Of a stretch of DNA of 64,000 nt, positions 11,602 through 22,726 are shown one piece after another; the first letter of the stretch is position 1, and every line of letters begins with the position of its first letter. The stretch covers positions 133,615,711 through 133,679,710 of the forward strand of contig CM042694.1 of the NCBI GenBank assembly GCA_023614405.1, written 5' to 3'. A model generated the notes under the pieces. The model was not told the origin of the DNA and did no database searches. It saw nothing but the letters and a program-made list of their open reading frames with translations. The position numbers and the translations under genes were made by a program. The stretch comes from Avena insularis. Its lineage: Eukaryota > Streptophyta > Magnoliopsida > Poales > Poaceae.

Positions 11602-12153
11602 ACTGTTGGTCGTTAACTATATGGTGACTTTGCTTGAAATCTAATATTTGCTCGGGGTACCGTACGGGTGCGCGGTACGGGTGTGTCTGGCCGTACCAGT
11701 TGTAGTTACCGACATTGTTCCTTTCAGCAAACATCAATTTTTTTTATCGTCCTTTGCCTTGAGGTGGTACGGGCGCACGGTACGGTCCACTCTGGCTGTA
11801 CCAGTGGTCGTTATGAACACTGTGAACTACAAAACTCAAGGATTTTGATTAGTAGCTCTGTGCGCCTTTGCACATGTTATCAAAGGGCTAAATAACAGCA
11901 AAATACTAAGTAATGATCCAACAATACTTTTTAGGCCATCTATTAGTAAAATAAAATATAGAGGATTACCTTATTTCTTCTCGTCTCTCCATAGGTCTTC
12001 TTGAACACTCTTTATTTAAAACAAAATAAAACAAAAAACAAAACTAGCACAATGAAAATATAATAGGAAATATAAAGAGAAATTTTATTTCACATGGGTT
12101 GCCTCCCATGAGACTCTTCTAGTTAAGGTCAATTAGCTTGACCTCGATGGTAA
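11602..12153 (-). other. 3' non-coding part of gypsy element F with GTACGG inverted repeats
   Basis: This region has no ORF worth keeping. Two units, about 110 bp apart (near 11655-11712 and 11765-11815), each contain GTACGGGCGC- or GTACGGGTGC-type arms followed by GTACCAGT. A third unit of this type lies at 23311-23345, in the part of F's 5' LTR displaced by nested insertions. The TGGGTTGCCTCCCATGAGAC sequence at about 12097 is typical of sequence just downstream of the protease ORF in Athila-like elements read on the minus strand. Where F ends and H begins is not resolved better than about 11602. Confidence 0.45.
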
Positions 12154-14040
12154 TCACTTAGGTTTATGAAGTGGAATACCCACTCCAAAGTAGTTTGCTT
12201 TTAAAGTAATTACACCATCATCATCGTTATGCTTGGCCTTCTTTTTCCTAGGGTAGTGGACTACAAAAGTATCTCTAGATGGTAGCCATATTCTCATATT
12301 CCCTTTATGTAAATTAATCAAAGCTTTAATAGTTCTTAGGAATGGCCTACCTAGAATTGTAGGTGCAATGGGATCTTCAGCCATGTCCACAATAACAAAC
12401 TCAATAAGAGCGGGACTACCTTTAATTTCAAAAACTATATTTTCTTTTATCCCAACAACTTGTTTATAAGTTGAATCAGCTAGATGGAGTCTCAATTGAG
12501 TTGTAACAAATGGCCCCAAGTTTGACTTATCGAATAGGCTTTTGGAAATTGTTGAGACGCTTGCACCAAGATCACAAAGTGCGGATATCTCATTAACTCC
12601 TAACTTAATTTTAATAGTGGGCTCAAATATATCATCTAGCTTAGCTGGAATCTTATCAGCTAGTCTTGTATACTCCATCCCTAAATCGCGAACCTTAGAT
12701 GCTACTTGTTGTATAAATTGTTGGTACATAGCATCATTGTCTTGTTCTATACCTGGATTCTTAACGGTGATCATCTTCAATAGATCTTCCATGGTATATT
12801 CCGGTGTTGGCGCATTGCTATAATCCAGCTCTATAGGTTTTTCATCATTGGTGACCACCCTCATAATTTTGAGGTCTTATACCAGATTTGGCTCAGGTTT
12901 TCCAACAAAATTTGCTAGTATGAGAGTTTGGGTCTCGGCTACCTTACCCAGCTGAGCCTCCACGATCTTTGTTCTTTTCTATAGAGCCTGCACATCATTT
13001 CTAATTATAACGACCCGGTTAGATAATCTTCCAATACTACTTTCATGGTTCTCCGTAATCTTAATAAGCATATTATTTTTCTCGGTTTGAGCTTGTATAA
13101 ATGTTCTAACGGTCTACTCAAACGGGAGATTGCCATGATTTGCTCCATTAGTATTATCATAAATATTATAAGGAGCTCCTACAGGATTAGCATGATATTT
13201 TTGAATATTAGAAGCATAATTATTTTTCCATGCAGGATTAAAAGGAGTGCGAGCTATAAAATTAGCATCATTAACATCGATAGTGATAACATTAACTTGT
13301 GTATCTTTCTTACCCTTAACTAAGCTAAGCAACTCATCTACCTTAGATGTAAGCTCCTTAATGTTTACCTCGGTAATTGAACTTACTCTCTTCGAGGTTC
13401 TTTCCACATGCCATTGGGCATGGTTATTTTCGATATCATCAAGTAACTTGTTTGCAACACTCACATGCTTTCCCATGTTGTTCCTCCTGCTGCAATATCT
13501 AGCATAGACTTAGACATTGGGTTAAGACCATTATAAAATAAATGTAATATAAGCCACTCTTCCATCCCATGATTAGGACAGTTTATTACGGCTTCTTTCA
13601 TCCTTTCCCACGCAAGTGCTAGTTGCTCACGATCTTCTTGTCTAAAGCTTGTAATGTTGGATCTTAGCTACATAGTCTTAGCTGGGGGGAAATTTAGTCA
13701 TAAAAAAATAGTACATTTCTCCCAAGATTTAATAGTGCCCTTGGTAGAGCTAGCAACCAATCCTTAGCCTTTCCTCTAAGAGAGAAAGGAAACAATCTTA
13801 GCTTAATAGAATTTGGATCTACATCCTTAATACGCATCATGTCACAAATTTCAGTAAAAATATTTAAGTGCAATCCCGAATCCTCAGAAGATCAACCCCA
13901 AAATTGGTTTTGTTGAACCACACTTAAAATGTTAGTTTTAATCTCATATGTTTCCGCATCAACTGCGGGCTGAGTGATGGGTGCACGAATAAAATCATCG
14001 GTGGGAGTAGCATACTCCCCTAATCTCTTTTGACCCATGG
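12154..14040 (-). pseudogene. Gypsy element F gag and aspartic protease
   Basis: This is a minus-strand gag-protease of an Athila-like Ty3/gypsy element. The frame starts at the ATG complementary to about 14038-14040. Decayed gag sequence (a matrix/capsid-like segment with stops and frameshifts) covers about 14040-13480, followed by an open 120-codon stretch at 13476-13114. The protease is in an open 236-codon frame at 12864-12154. Its active-site motif CDLGAS is intact, as is the downstream ILGRPFL block. No reverse transcriptase or integrase follows, so the element is non-autonomous or truncated. The primer site just upstream (14212-14229) fixes orientation and start. Confidence 0.75.
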
Positions 14041-14211
14041 CTCTTATCTTTTTGGTAAATTTTAAGTAATGAAAACGAATAACAAGTATCTAATTTTTTG
14101 GGTTTTCAAATAGATAACAAGAAAGTAAACTAATAACAAGAATTAAACTACAACTAATAATAAAACTAAAAACAAGGTCTCTACTGACCTCACCAAGATA
14201 GCGAAATTAGT

Positions 14212-14229
14212 TCCCCGACAATGGCACCA
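14212..14229 (-). other. Primer-binding site of gypsy element F
   Basis: The minus strand reads TGGTGCCATTGTCGGGGA, the usual primer-binding-site type of Athila-like elements. It lies about ten bases inside the LTR end at 14240, so it marks the junction between F's 5' LTR and its internal region. Confidence 0.8.
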
Positions 14230-16138
14230 GAAAAAGGGTTGATACCTTCGATCTGGATTCACGGATGTAGTATAATAGCTTTTCCCTAGAAGACCTAGTT
14301 TTAATCGAATCTCGGAAAGCACCGCTAAAAGTTAATAAAAAGGACACGTCTACAAGACTTTTTTTGTTCGTTTTACCTTAGTTAACCGGACCAATCTAGT
14401 TTACTTTATAATGGGTTTGAATCAATGGATGGAGATAGGCCAGGGTTGAAGATCCACCTGCAGCTGCACATCAAATGGGATAAAAGATAATAATAAACGT
14501 AGTCATGTATAATGTTTGAATCGAGATAATCTCTTGTGGGCAACACATCCTAATATTCTAGAGCCTCTATGATATAGCAGGCATACCGATAGACTTTTTA
14601 TCCAACCGAGAGTACACCAAAGCCACAAGTTACAAACGATTATTAAGTGCAAAACACAGATCAAAGCTTTAAGTGGTGATGTTGTTGTTGATCCTGAATA
14701 GGGCGCTAAGCGAAGACCGTACTACCCTTTCTACCACTTAGGTTCCTATGAGATCACCGCTAGCCAAGTATCTCACCTCAAGCCTTTGTCAATCTACGGG
14801 ATCTTGAGTACCTACAAGTCCACAGATCGAGACAAGAGACGAAGAAACAAAAGATACAAATCACAATCTCAAACAAAATACAATTCTACCATGATCTAGA
14901 TGCACATAATTTCTGCGAGGTTTCTCCCCAACCCGCAGCCCGTGAGGACTACTCACTCATAACAAATAAACCGGAGATAGAAAACACCATGCAATTACTT
15001 AGATTGAAATCAAATATTTTTACAATGGTCGCCAAATAACAAGGAGATCTAAAGTACAAAGTGATACGTCATAAACGTATCTATAATTTTTAATACTCCA
15101 TGCTTGTTTTATATCAACTTTCTTATGTTTTGTTTACACTTTGAGGTATTTTTATACATTTTCTGAACTAACCTATTACCAAGATGCCGCAGTGCTAGTT
15201 GCCTGTTTTCTGCTATTTTTGGTTTCAAAAAAAGCTAGTAAGAAAATATTCTCGGAATTGGACAGGACAAAAGCCAAAGTCAATATTTTACCAGAAGGAA
15301 CACAGAGTTCGAAGGGCAGCCGAAGTAGGGCCACGAGGCGGCCACACCATAGGGTGGTGCGACCCCTGGGCCTATAAAAGTACCCCGATGCAGAAACCCT
15401 AAGTACCCGATCAAAAATCCACGAAAGAGTCTGTAGCCGCCGCCATCTCCATCCCTAGATCAGGGGATCCGAAGCTCTTCCCGACACCCTGCCAGAGGGG
15501 AGAGATCATCCCAGAGGCCTTCTTCATCACCATGCCAGCCTCCGGAGTGATGTGTGAGTAGTTGACCCTTGGACTATGGGTCCATACAGTAGCTAGATAG
15601 TTGGTTCTCCTCCTTTGTGCTATCATGTTTAGATCTTGTGAGCTCTGTTCATGATCAAGATCATCTATTTGTAATCCTATATGTTGTGTTTGCGGGGATC
15701 TGATGGATATTGAGATACTATGTCAGATTGATTATTGATTCTATCATGTCTATGTTATTTGTGATCTTGCATGCTCTCTGTTGCTAGCAGTTATCTTGGC
15801 CAAGTAGATGCTTGTAACTCCAAGAGGGAGTATTTATGCTCGATAGTAGGTTCATGCCTCTAGTAATCTGGGGAAGTGACAGAAATCTCTAAGGTTATAG
15901 ATGTGTTGTTGTTACTAGGGAGAAAAGAACAATCCTTTGTCCATGGGGCAATTATATTGTTTACTTTACACACTTTGCTTAATGCAATTATCTGTTGCTT
16001 GCAACTTAATACTGGAAGGGGTTCGGATGATAACCTGAAGGGGGATTATTAGTCATAGATGTAGTTGGATTACAGTCTATGTATTATGTTATAATGCCCA
16101 ATGAAATCTAGTAGGAGTCAAGATGTCTAGTATATATG

Positions 16139-17647
16139 TGATACGTCCATTTTGCATCACTATTCTATATCATAATTTACTGTTATTCATTGATATATTT
16201 CATATTAAGAGGTGATACTTATGTTATTTCATCTGTTTTTGCATGGTTGATGAATTTTGGAGCATGGACCGCTGCAGTCAGGATTCTGATGGAAAAGGTG
16301 TTGTTTGGAGGCAAAATTCACGAAGATCGGAAAATCCGAGAAAATATACGAAAAATCCTATTTTTTTAGAAGATGAAGGCTGCCAGAAGGAGGAGTGGAG
16401 ATGGGCCATAGGGGGCCCATACCACCCCCTGGCGCGGGCCACCCTAGGCCGCGCCACCAGGAGGTGTGGCCACCCTGGCCACCTCTGGCTCTCCCCTCTG
16501 GCGTATATAATCCTCCCGAAACCCTAATACTCGTGGAGCAACCACACAAAGATTCCGCCGCCTCTGCGGGGTGGAAAACACCGAGAGAGAAAGATCTCTC
16601 CGGCAGACAGATTTTTGCCGGGGGAATTCCTTCCCGGCGAGGGGAGATCGTCGCCATCAACACCACCATCAAGCTGGACTTCATCGGGATCATCATCATC
16701 ATCACCATCATCACCATCATCACCCACATCACCATCTCCATATTGCTGTAACAATTGGGTTGAATCTTGCATAGTTCTTAGGGGAAACTTTCCTGGTGTT
16801 GATTACTTTTTGTAGTTGATGCTATTGAGTGAACCATTGAATAATTGTTTATGTTCAGATTGTTATTCATCATTATTCCATCTATGATCATGATCCATAT
16901 GATGTCTTGTGAGTAGTTTGTTTTGTTCTTGAGGACATGGGAAAAGTCATGTTGTTAGTAGTGGAGTTGTGTTGAGAAAGATTCAATAGTTTGATATTTA
17001 AGTTGTGGTGTACTTCTTCTAGTGGTGTCATGTGAACGTCGACTACATGACACTTCACCTATATGGGCCTAGGGGAATGCATTGTGTATTTGGCTACTAA
17101 TCGTAGGGGTTGCCGGAGTGACAGAAACCTGAACCCCCGTTAGGAAACCATTGCACAAGGGACGTAAGGGTCTTAGAGTTTAAAGTTGTGGTTAGGTTTC
17201 TACCTTAATTACTTTATTGTACTTACGGATGTTTGCAAGGGGTATAATCACAAGTATGTATTAGTCCTAGGAAGGTCAGTACATTAGCACAGGTTCACCC
17301 ATACAACACTTAGCAAGCTAAAGAAGATTAATCAACTATACAAAGCGAAAGCACTTGACAGTCTTTCCATGTGTCCTCGAGAACGTTTGGCCATCTTAAG
17401 GAATACAACCGGCTTGTCCTTTGCTGAATAAAGGATTGGGCCACTTGCTTCATTTGTTCTTATTGTCTTTTATTTACTCGTACTTTATTTACTTGCATTA
17501 TCAAAAAACCCTAAAGATCCATTTGCTAAGTATTTGCAGAGAATTCCTGATCCATACCACTAGCCAGCACCTTCTACTCCTTGTTGGGTTCGACACTCTT
17601 ACTTATCGAAAATACTATGATACACCCCCTATACTTGTGGGTCATCA
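16139..17647 (+). mobile_element. 5' LTR of gypsy element A
   Basis: This 1509-bp LTR begins TGATACGTCC and ends GGGTCATCA, 11 bases before the primer-binding site. A GC-rich inverted repeat (about 16418-16475, with arms ATACCACC and GGAGGTGT) precedes the TATA box TATATAAT at 16504-16511. This is the presumed transcription start region. A (CAT)n-type microsatellite lies at about 16689-16735. The 3' half reappears in inverted orientation at 21677-22557. Confidence 0.88.
16689..16735 (+). repeat. ATC/ACC trinucleotide microsatellite in LTR A
   Basis: This is a run of ATC triplets with some interspersed ACC triplets. It generates histidine- or serine-rich spurious ORFs in several frames. It lies downstream of the LTR TATA box, so it would be in the transcribed leader. 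It may be length-polymorphic. Confidence 0.85.
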
Positions 17648-17658
17648 AGACTATTTTC

Positions 17659-17676
17659 TGGCGCCATTGCCGGGGA
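17659..17676 (+). other. Primer-binding site of gypsy element A
   Basis: The sequence TGGCGCCATTGCCGGGGA lies 11 bases past the LTR end. It is the typical Athila-like primer-binding site, where a host tRNA would prime minus-strand DNA synthesis. Confidence 0.88.
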
Positions 17677-17757
17677 GTGAAGCGCTATTGGAGAGTGGAA
17701 CTGGTAAAGGAAACTTCTCGTGAGTATTTTTACTACATTAGTTGCTTTATTTTCATT

Positions 17758-19203
17758 ATGGATAATTCGCTGAGTTTCTTATTTCGTAATGCTACTACCA
17801 CTGCTAAGGTAGTAGATGAACCACCACCTGCTGAGAATGATACTTTTAAAATACCTACAAGAATTATTGATCGTGTTATGGATAACTACTATGTTGGGGA
17901 TGGAACTGTCCATCCCGGTGATCATTTGCTCTTTATACACGAATTATGCAGGTTGTTCAAGTATGCAGGTATTACTACAGATCAAGTTAAGAAGAAGTTG
18001 TTCTCATTATCGCTGAAAGGAAGAGCTGAGGAATGGTATAAGCTGCTGAAGAATGGTCAAGCTCTTGAATGGGAGGAAATAGTGCCTCTCTTTTATTCAA
18101 AGTTTTATCCTCCTAGTGAGATTCATAAAGATCGGAATCAAATATACAACTTTTGGCCTCTTGATGGAGAGAGTACAGCTCAAGATTGGGGGAGATTGAA
18201 GTTATTAATGCTCAAATGTCCCATTCATGAGCTCCCCAACAATATTATTATCAATAACTTTTATGCAAGGCTTCCTCTACATGATAAGGATTTATTGGAC
18301 GCTTCTTGTGCTGGATCATTCACTCGCATGGAAGAAGAAGCTAAATGGGATCTTCTGGACAGTATTCAAGACAATGCTGAAGCATGGGAGAACGACAAAT
18401 GAAGAAAGTCATGTATAAGTTATGATTATGAATGCATTGAATCTTTTATGGGAACTGATGATTTTCAAAATATTAAAAATGCCTATGGTCTAGACTCTCA
18501 AGCTATTTCTTCTTATTTTAAGGCTTTTGCTTCCTACATTGAAGTGCCTAAAAAGAAGTGGAATAAGTATCATGAACCTTATAAAGATATTGCTAAGTGT
18601 GTTTCTACAAGAAATACTGAAGTTTATACTGCTAATCATGTTTTACCTGAACCTTATATTGAGAAAATGCCTTTCCCAGTTAATATAAAGGAACATTCTA
18701 TGATAGCTAGTATGGTTAATGAAAGTACAAATGAAGCTGTTGAACCTGATAAACAAATGGTTGATGAACCTATAATAGCAAATGTGAAAGACTTTGTTAC
18801 TAAATATGAAGAAGAGGGACACACTATCCTTTGTAAGGATACCTCTAATATTGTTTCACAAAGTAGTGTTATGAGAGCTAGTATTCATGTGTTTTCTGTT
18901 AGAATAAGTGATCATTGTTACGATGGTCCTTGTGATAGTTATATTGTTAAGTTTATGCATGATACTAAAAGTTACTATGAGAGAGGGAAAAGTGTTCTTA
19001 TGCATCTCAATAATATCAAGTTTCCTCGTTTTATGCTGAAAGTTTTTATGTTGCACTTCTTTTGTCTTCCTATGCTAGTAGTCTCTGGTTTCAACAACTT
19101 GTTTGTTTACAAAATTCCCTTGCATAGGAAGTGGGTTAGACTTAAACATGTGTATTTTTTCTTCTTAATGCTCTCTTTCACTTCAATTCATATTCCTAAG
19201 TGA
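17758..19203 (+). pseudogene. Gag-like ORF of gypsy element A with one in-frame stop
   Basis: This is a 482-codon frame from ATG 17758 to TGA 19201-19203. Its only break is a TGA at 18400-18402; the sequence on either side stays in one frame. The N-terminal half contains a retrotransposon gag-type capsid segment (for example WYKLLKNGQALEWEEIV at about 18035-18085, followed by FYSKFYPP). The C-terminal part is not recognisable. It ends in a strongly hydrophobic stretch (about 19021-19180) with possible membrane-spanning segments. The C-terminal region is related to the minus-strand ORF of element B at 57305-57637 (shared LNNIKFP and LMLSFTSIHI). No zinc knuckle was seen. A single point change of a sense codon to TGA is the simplest explanation for the break. 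Confidence 0.75.
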
Positions 19204-20056
19204 GCATCATCAAAATTATCATGCCCATCTTAATGGCTATAAAGAAAGAGCTTTTTGGGAGACAACCCAATTTATTTGTGTTTTCAGTTTGTTTTTGTTT
19301 TTCTTTGAGTCTTGGAAGTTATTACTTCGGTAATAACCTCTCCTTATCCTTTTTGTTTGGTTTTTGTGTCAAGATCAACCTCTAATGAGAGAGAAGTAAT
19401 ATTTGGGGAAGTTGCTGTCCCGAAACAGATTTTTGTGCTTCATCGTAAAAAATTCGTGAGAGATCTCTGTATGTCGGATTGAGCTGTAATTTTTTGTGCT
19501 TCTGCCCCAGTTAGTTTTGCACGTTTTGATTTGAGCAACAGAAGATTTTCAAAAAAATTAATCTTTACCTGCTGGTCTGTTTTGACAGATTTTGCCACCC
19601 TTGCATTTGCTTCTTTATCCAATTTCCCTTTTGAATTCTTTTTGGGTTCTCGAAAGGAGTTGCTACAGTAGCTTATGTTTTGATAGTTTTCAGTTGAAGT
19701 TGGACTCAAAAGGTTTTATTACTTCACTTATACTAATGTTGCTAATGAGAACTGTGTGAAGTGTTGGGTGAAAGAAATTTCCAGGTAGTGGAGATAATAG
19801 TGTAATAAGGAAGTGAAAGGTTTTATGACTCAAGTAATAAGTGTATGAAGATGAAGATATTGATGTTATTCAAGTGGTAACTCCGGAAGAATCTACTAGA
19901 TACCAAATTCATAGACCTGTAGAGTCCGTTTTCGAATAGGTAATAGTTCTTGTAAGAAAAGTTCCGCGAAAGATTTGTCAAATTATATTTTTGCAGTTTT
20001 TAGTCTATAAGGAAAGCTACGAAGCGGAAGAGGGACGGAAAAAGAGCCAGGGTGGC
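19204..20056 (+). other. Non-coding spacer of element A
   Basis: About 850 bp lie between the gag-like ORF and the internal promoter-like block. The segment at about 19400-19720 recurs on the opposite strand in element B (about 56930-57180), so it is a conserved part of this gypsy group. No ORF here is credible. Confidence 0.6.
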
Positions 20057-20185
20057 TCACACCACCCTGTGGCGCGGGCCCACCCCTGGCCGCGCCACCA
20101 GGTGGTGTGGCCACTCCGGACTCCGTCTCCGACCCGTTTTCTCCCAGTACCTTCCTTTTGGGTGTGAAACTTCGTAATATATAAT
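20057..20185 (+). promoter_or_regulatory. LTR-like internal promoter block upstream of the second ORF of A
   Basis: Positions 20057-20113 closely match 16418-16475 of the element's own LTR. Both share the arms CACC / GGTG and the cores GGCGCGGGCC and GGCCGCGCCACCAGG. The TATA box TATATAAT at 20178-20185 is followed by a CCxCCCGx context also found at the LTR TATA box (16504-16511). The start codon of the second ORF is about 90 bases downstream (20271). The sequence similarity is seen directly; promoter function is inferred. Confidence 0.6.
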
Positions 20186-20270
20186 CCCCCGGATCTCTCG
20201 AGGTTCGTATATCGTGTTTTCGTTTCGATCTGTTTCTGCCAGAAACTATCTTTGAAAGCTTTGAAGCACA

Positions 20271-20771
20271 ATGGTGTCTGCAAAGGATAAAGGAAAGGAG
20301 CCTATGGAGGAATATCTCCAAGACCCCGGGCAGGAGAAGGAGATCAAGAGTGAATATGAAGAGGAGGCAAAGCACACCGGCACTACCATTGCGAGCATTA
20401 GAATGGTGGCAAACACTGCCAGGACTATTTCAATTGGAGGGAAGCCTCCTCATCACCGTTCAGATCCCTGGTCACTTCCTCCACGCACCAAGAATCCTTT
20501 CCATATCCATGAGCATCAATACCATAATATGCCCAAGGGGAAATTACCCTCCAATTGGGATTTGCCTCGTTCTAGCCATGCAGGAAAAGAAAACTTCAAG
20601 GAGGTAGAGTGGGGAAATAATCGCAAGAGCTGGTATCCGCAACTCGACACGATCATGATCCGCATCGAAGAAAATTCAAAGTTGATTCGTACTCTCACCT
20701 TCGAGACTGAGTACTTGGGGAAACTGATCAAAGAGCTCATTGAAAGAACACCACCACCACCGAAAGAGTAA
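20271..20771 (+). CDS. Second ORF of gypsy element A (166 residues, unknown function)
   Basis: This ORF runs intact from ATG 20271 to TAA 20769-20771. The N-terminus is rich in lysine and glutamate (KDKGKEPMEEY). The middle is rich in proline, histidine and serine. The last 60 residues look able to form an alpha-helix (an IRIEENSKLIRTLTFETEYL-type segment with heptad-like spacing), so a short coiled coil is possible. It ends in PPPPKE. I recognise no catalytic motif. The AAGCTTGGGGGAG string lies 40 bases downstream, as it also does after the second ORF of H, so the ORFs occupy equivalent positions although their sequences differ. It may be a structural or regulatory retrotransposon protein, or may be non-functional. 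Confidence 0.5.
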   Translation: MVSAKDKGKEPMEEYLQDPGQEKEIKSEYEEEAKHTGTTIASIRMVANTARTISIGGKPPHHRSDPWSLPPRTKNPFHIHEHQYHNMPKGKLPSNWDLPRSSHAGKENFKEVEWGNNRKSWYPQLDTIMIRIEENSKLIRTLTFETEYLGKLIKELIERTPPPPKE

Positions 20772-21676
20772 TTCGTCATCAGGTTTGGCATCCCCTTGGC
20801 TTGTTCCAAGCTTGGGGGAGTGTCGCTGTATCACATCACTATCTTCTATCTTTTACCTTTTTAGTAGAGTAATATCATGAATAGAGAAGTTATCATGTAG
20901 GATGGTTTGCATTATGGAAGTGTCCCCTCTCTCGTTAGATATGTATCCCTTGGTGTGAGTTGCTGTTATGGAATATTAATGAGAAGTTCTATCATTTACT
21001 CTTTTGCATATCTTATATTAGTTTTCAATTCGTGGTTATATGATTGATCTTGTTGTTAGTATTGGTATCACTTTGGGATCATTGAGTCAATTTAGTTGGT
21101 TTTGGCAAACTTGGCTTGGTCAGTAGCAACACTTTTTTGAGAGTTGAATGAAAAAGATAAAAGTACTCTAAAGAAATATAATTTCATCATCCTTCTTTCT
21201 TGATTTGCTCATAAGCTTAGTATTCTCTAGTTAAGATCTTTTGTGCTTCCAAGGAAGATTGCATGTTTGTTTTTATCACTTGTATGTTTGTTTGTTTCCT
21301 TCAACTCTTATACTTGCTACCCAGCCTGGCTAGCCAAAAACTTGTACTGAGAGGGAATTCTTCTCGTGCATCCAATCCTTAAACCAAAACCTTTGCCATT
21401 TGTGTCCACCATACCTACTTATTAGCATTATTGTTATTCCAAGTAAATTCTTGTTTTTATCTACCTTCCAAATTAAACTTGTTATGTGAAAATTAGTGAT
21501 TAAAGCTCTCACGAACTTGATGGCACACTTTACTTTCTTGCATTTAATAAACTTGAACCATTGTGCTCATTTATGTTGCATATATGCTTGTGCTTTGTAA
21601 GTTGTGAATTAGCAGAACCATGTTGTCATGGGGAACGCTTTCAACATTGCACTGGTACTTTGTACCTAGTTGATAT
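20772..21676 (+). other. 3' untranslated region of element A
   Basis: This is AT-rich sequence without an ORF. It contains AAGCTTGGGGGAGTG at about 20809, which could be a polypurine tract or a relic of one. The segment stops at 21676, where an inverted LTR end begins. Parts (for example around 21330-21600) resemble the reverse of 55800-56000 in element B, which places this segment in the same gypsy group. Confidence 0.5.
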
Positions 21677-22557
21677 TGATGACCCACAAGTATAGAGGGT
21701 GTATCGCATTCCTTCCAATAAGTAAGAGTGTCGAACCCAATGAGGAGCAGAAGGTGCTACTAGTGGTATGGATCAGGAATTCTCTGCAAATACTTAGCAA
21801 ACGGATTTTTAGGTTTTTTTTGATAAAGCAAGTAAATAAAGTACGAGTAAATAAAAGACAGTAGGAATAAATGCAGCAAGTGGCCGAATCCTTTATTCAG
21901 CAAAGGACAAGCCGGTTGTATTACTTAAGTTGACCAAACGTTCTCGAGGACACACGGGAAGACTATCAAGTGCTTTCGCTTCATAAAGTTGATTAATCTT
22001 CTTTAGTTTGCTAAGTGTTGTGTGGGTGAACCTGTGCTAATGTACCGACCTTCCTAGGACTAATACATACTTATTATTATACCCCTTGCAAACATCTGTA
22101 AGTACAAGAAAGTAATTAAGGTAGAAACCTAACCACAACTTTAAACTCTAAGACCCTTGCGTCCCTTGTGCAATGGTTTCCTAACGGGGGTTCAGGTTTC
22201 TATCACTCCGGCAACCCCTACGATTAGTAGCCAAATACACAATGCATTCCCCTAGGCCCATATAGGTGAAGTGTCATGTAGTCGAAGTTCACATGACACC
22301 ACTAGAAGAAGTACACCACAACTTAAATATCAAACTATTGAATCTTTCTCAACATAACTCCACTACTAACAACATGACTTCTCCCATGTCCTCAAGAACA
22401 AAACGAACTACTCACAAGACATCATATGGATCATGATCAGAGATGGAATAATGATGTATAACAATCTGAACATTAACAATAATTCAATGGTTCACTCAAT
22501 AGCATCAACTACAAAGAGTAATCAACACCGGGAAAGTTTCCCCTAAGAACTATGCAA
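21677..22557 (-). mobile_element. Inverted 3' half of LTR A
   Basis: This stretch is the reverse complement of about 16764-17647, beginning exactly at the LTR terminus (TGATGACCCAC). It has scattered mismatches and small indels. The half with the promoter is absent. It could be a reverse-oriented relative inserted here and then truncated, or the result of an aberrant reverse-transcription or repair event at the 3' end of A. Confidence 0.85.
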
Positions 22558-22726
22558 GATTCAACTATATGCACCGGGTATAATCAATGGTATAATCAAC
22601 TATATGCAAGTTCTTAGGGGAAACTTTCCCGGTGTTGATTACTCTTTGTAGTTGATGCTATTGAGTGAACAGTTGAATTATTGTTTATGTTCAGATTGTT
22701 ATTCATCATTATTCCATCTCTGATCA
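22434..22726. repeat. Large hairpin: 123-bp inverted arms with about 47-bp spacer
   Basis: The left arm (about 22434-22556) and right arm (about 22604-22726) are near-perfect reverse complements. The outer ends are TGATCAGAGATGG and CCATCTCTGATCA; the inner ends both contain the AGTTCTTAGGGGAAAC sequence or its complement. Both arms derive from the same 125 bp of LTR A (about 16766-16890). The spacer (22557-22603) is AT-rich and contains repeated AATCAACTATATGC-like words. The structure could extrude as a cruciform or give hairpin RNA. Confidence 0.85.

Noticed and set aside
16358..16815. Histidine-, serine- and aspartate-rich ORFs in several frames
   Set aside because: They are produced by the ATC/ACC microsatellite and GC-rich block of LTR A.
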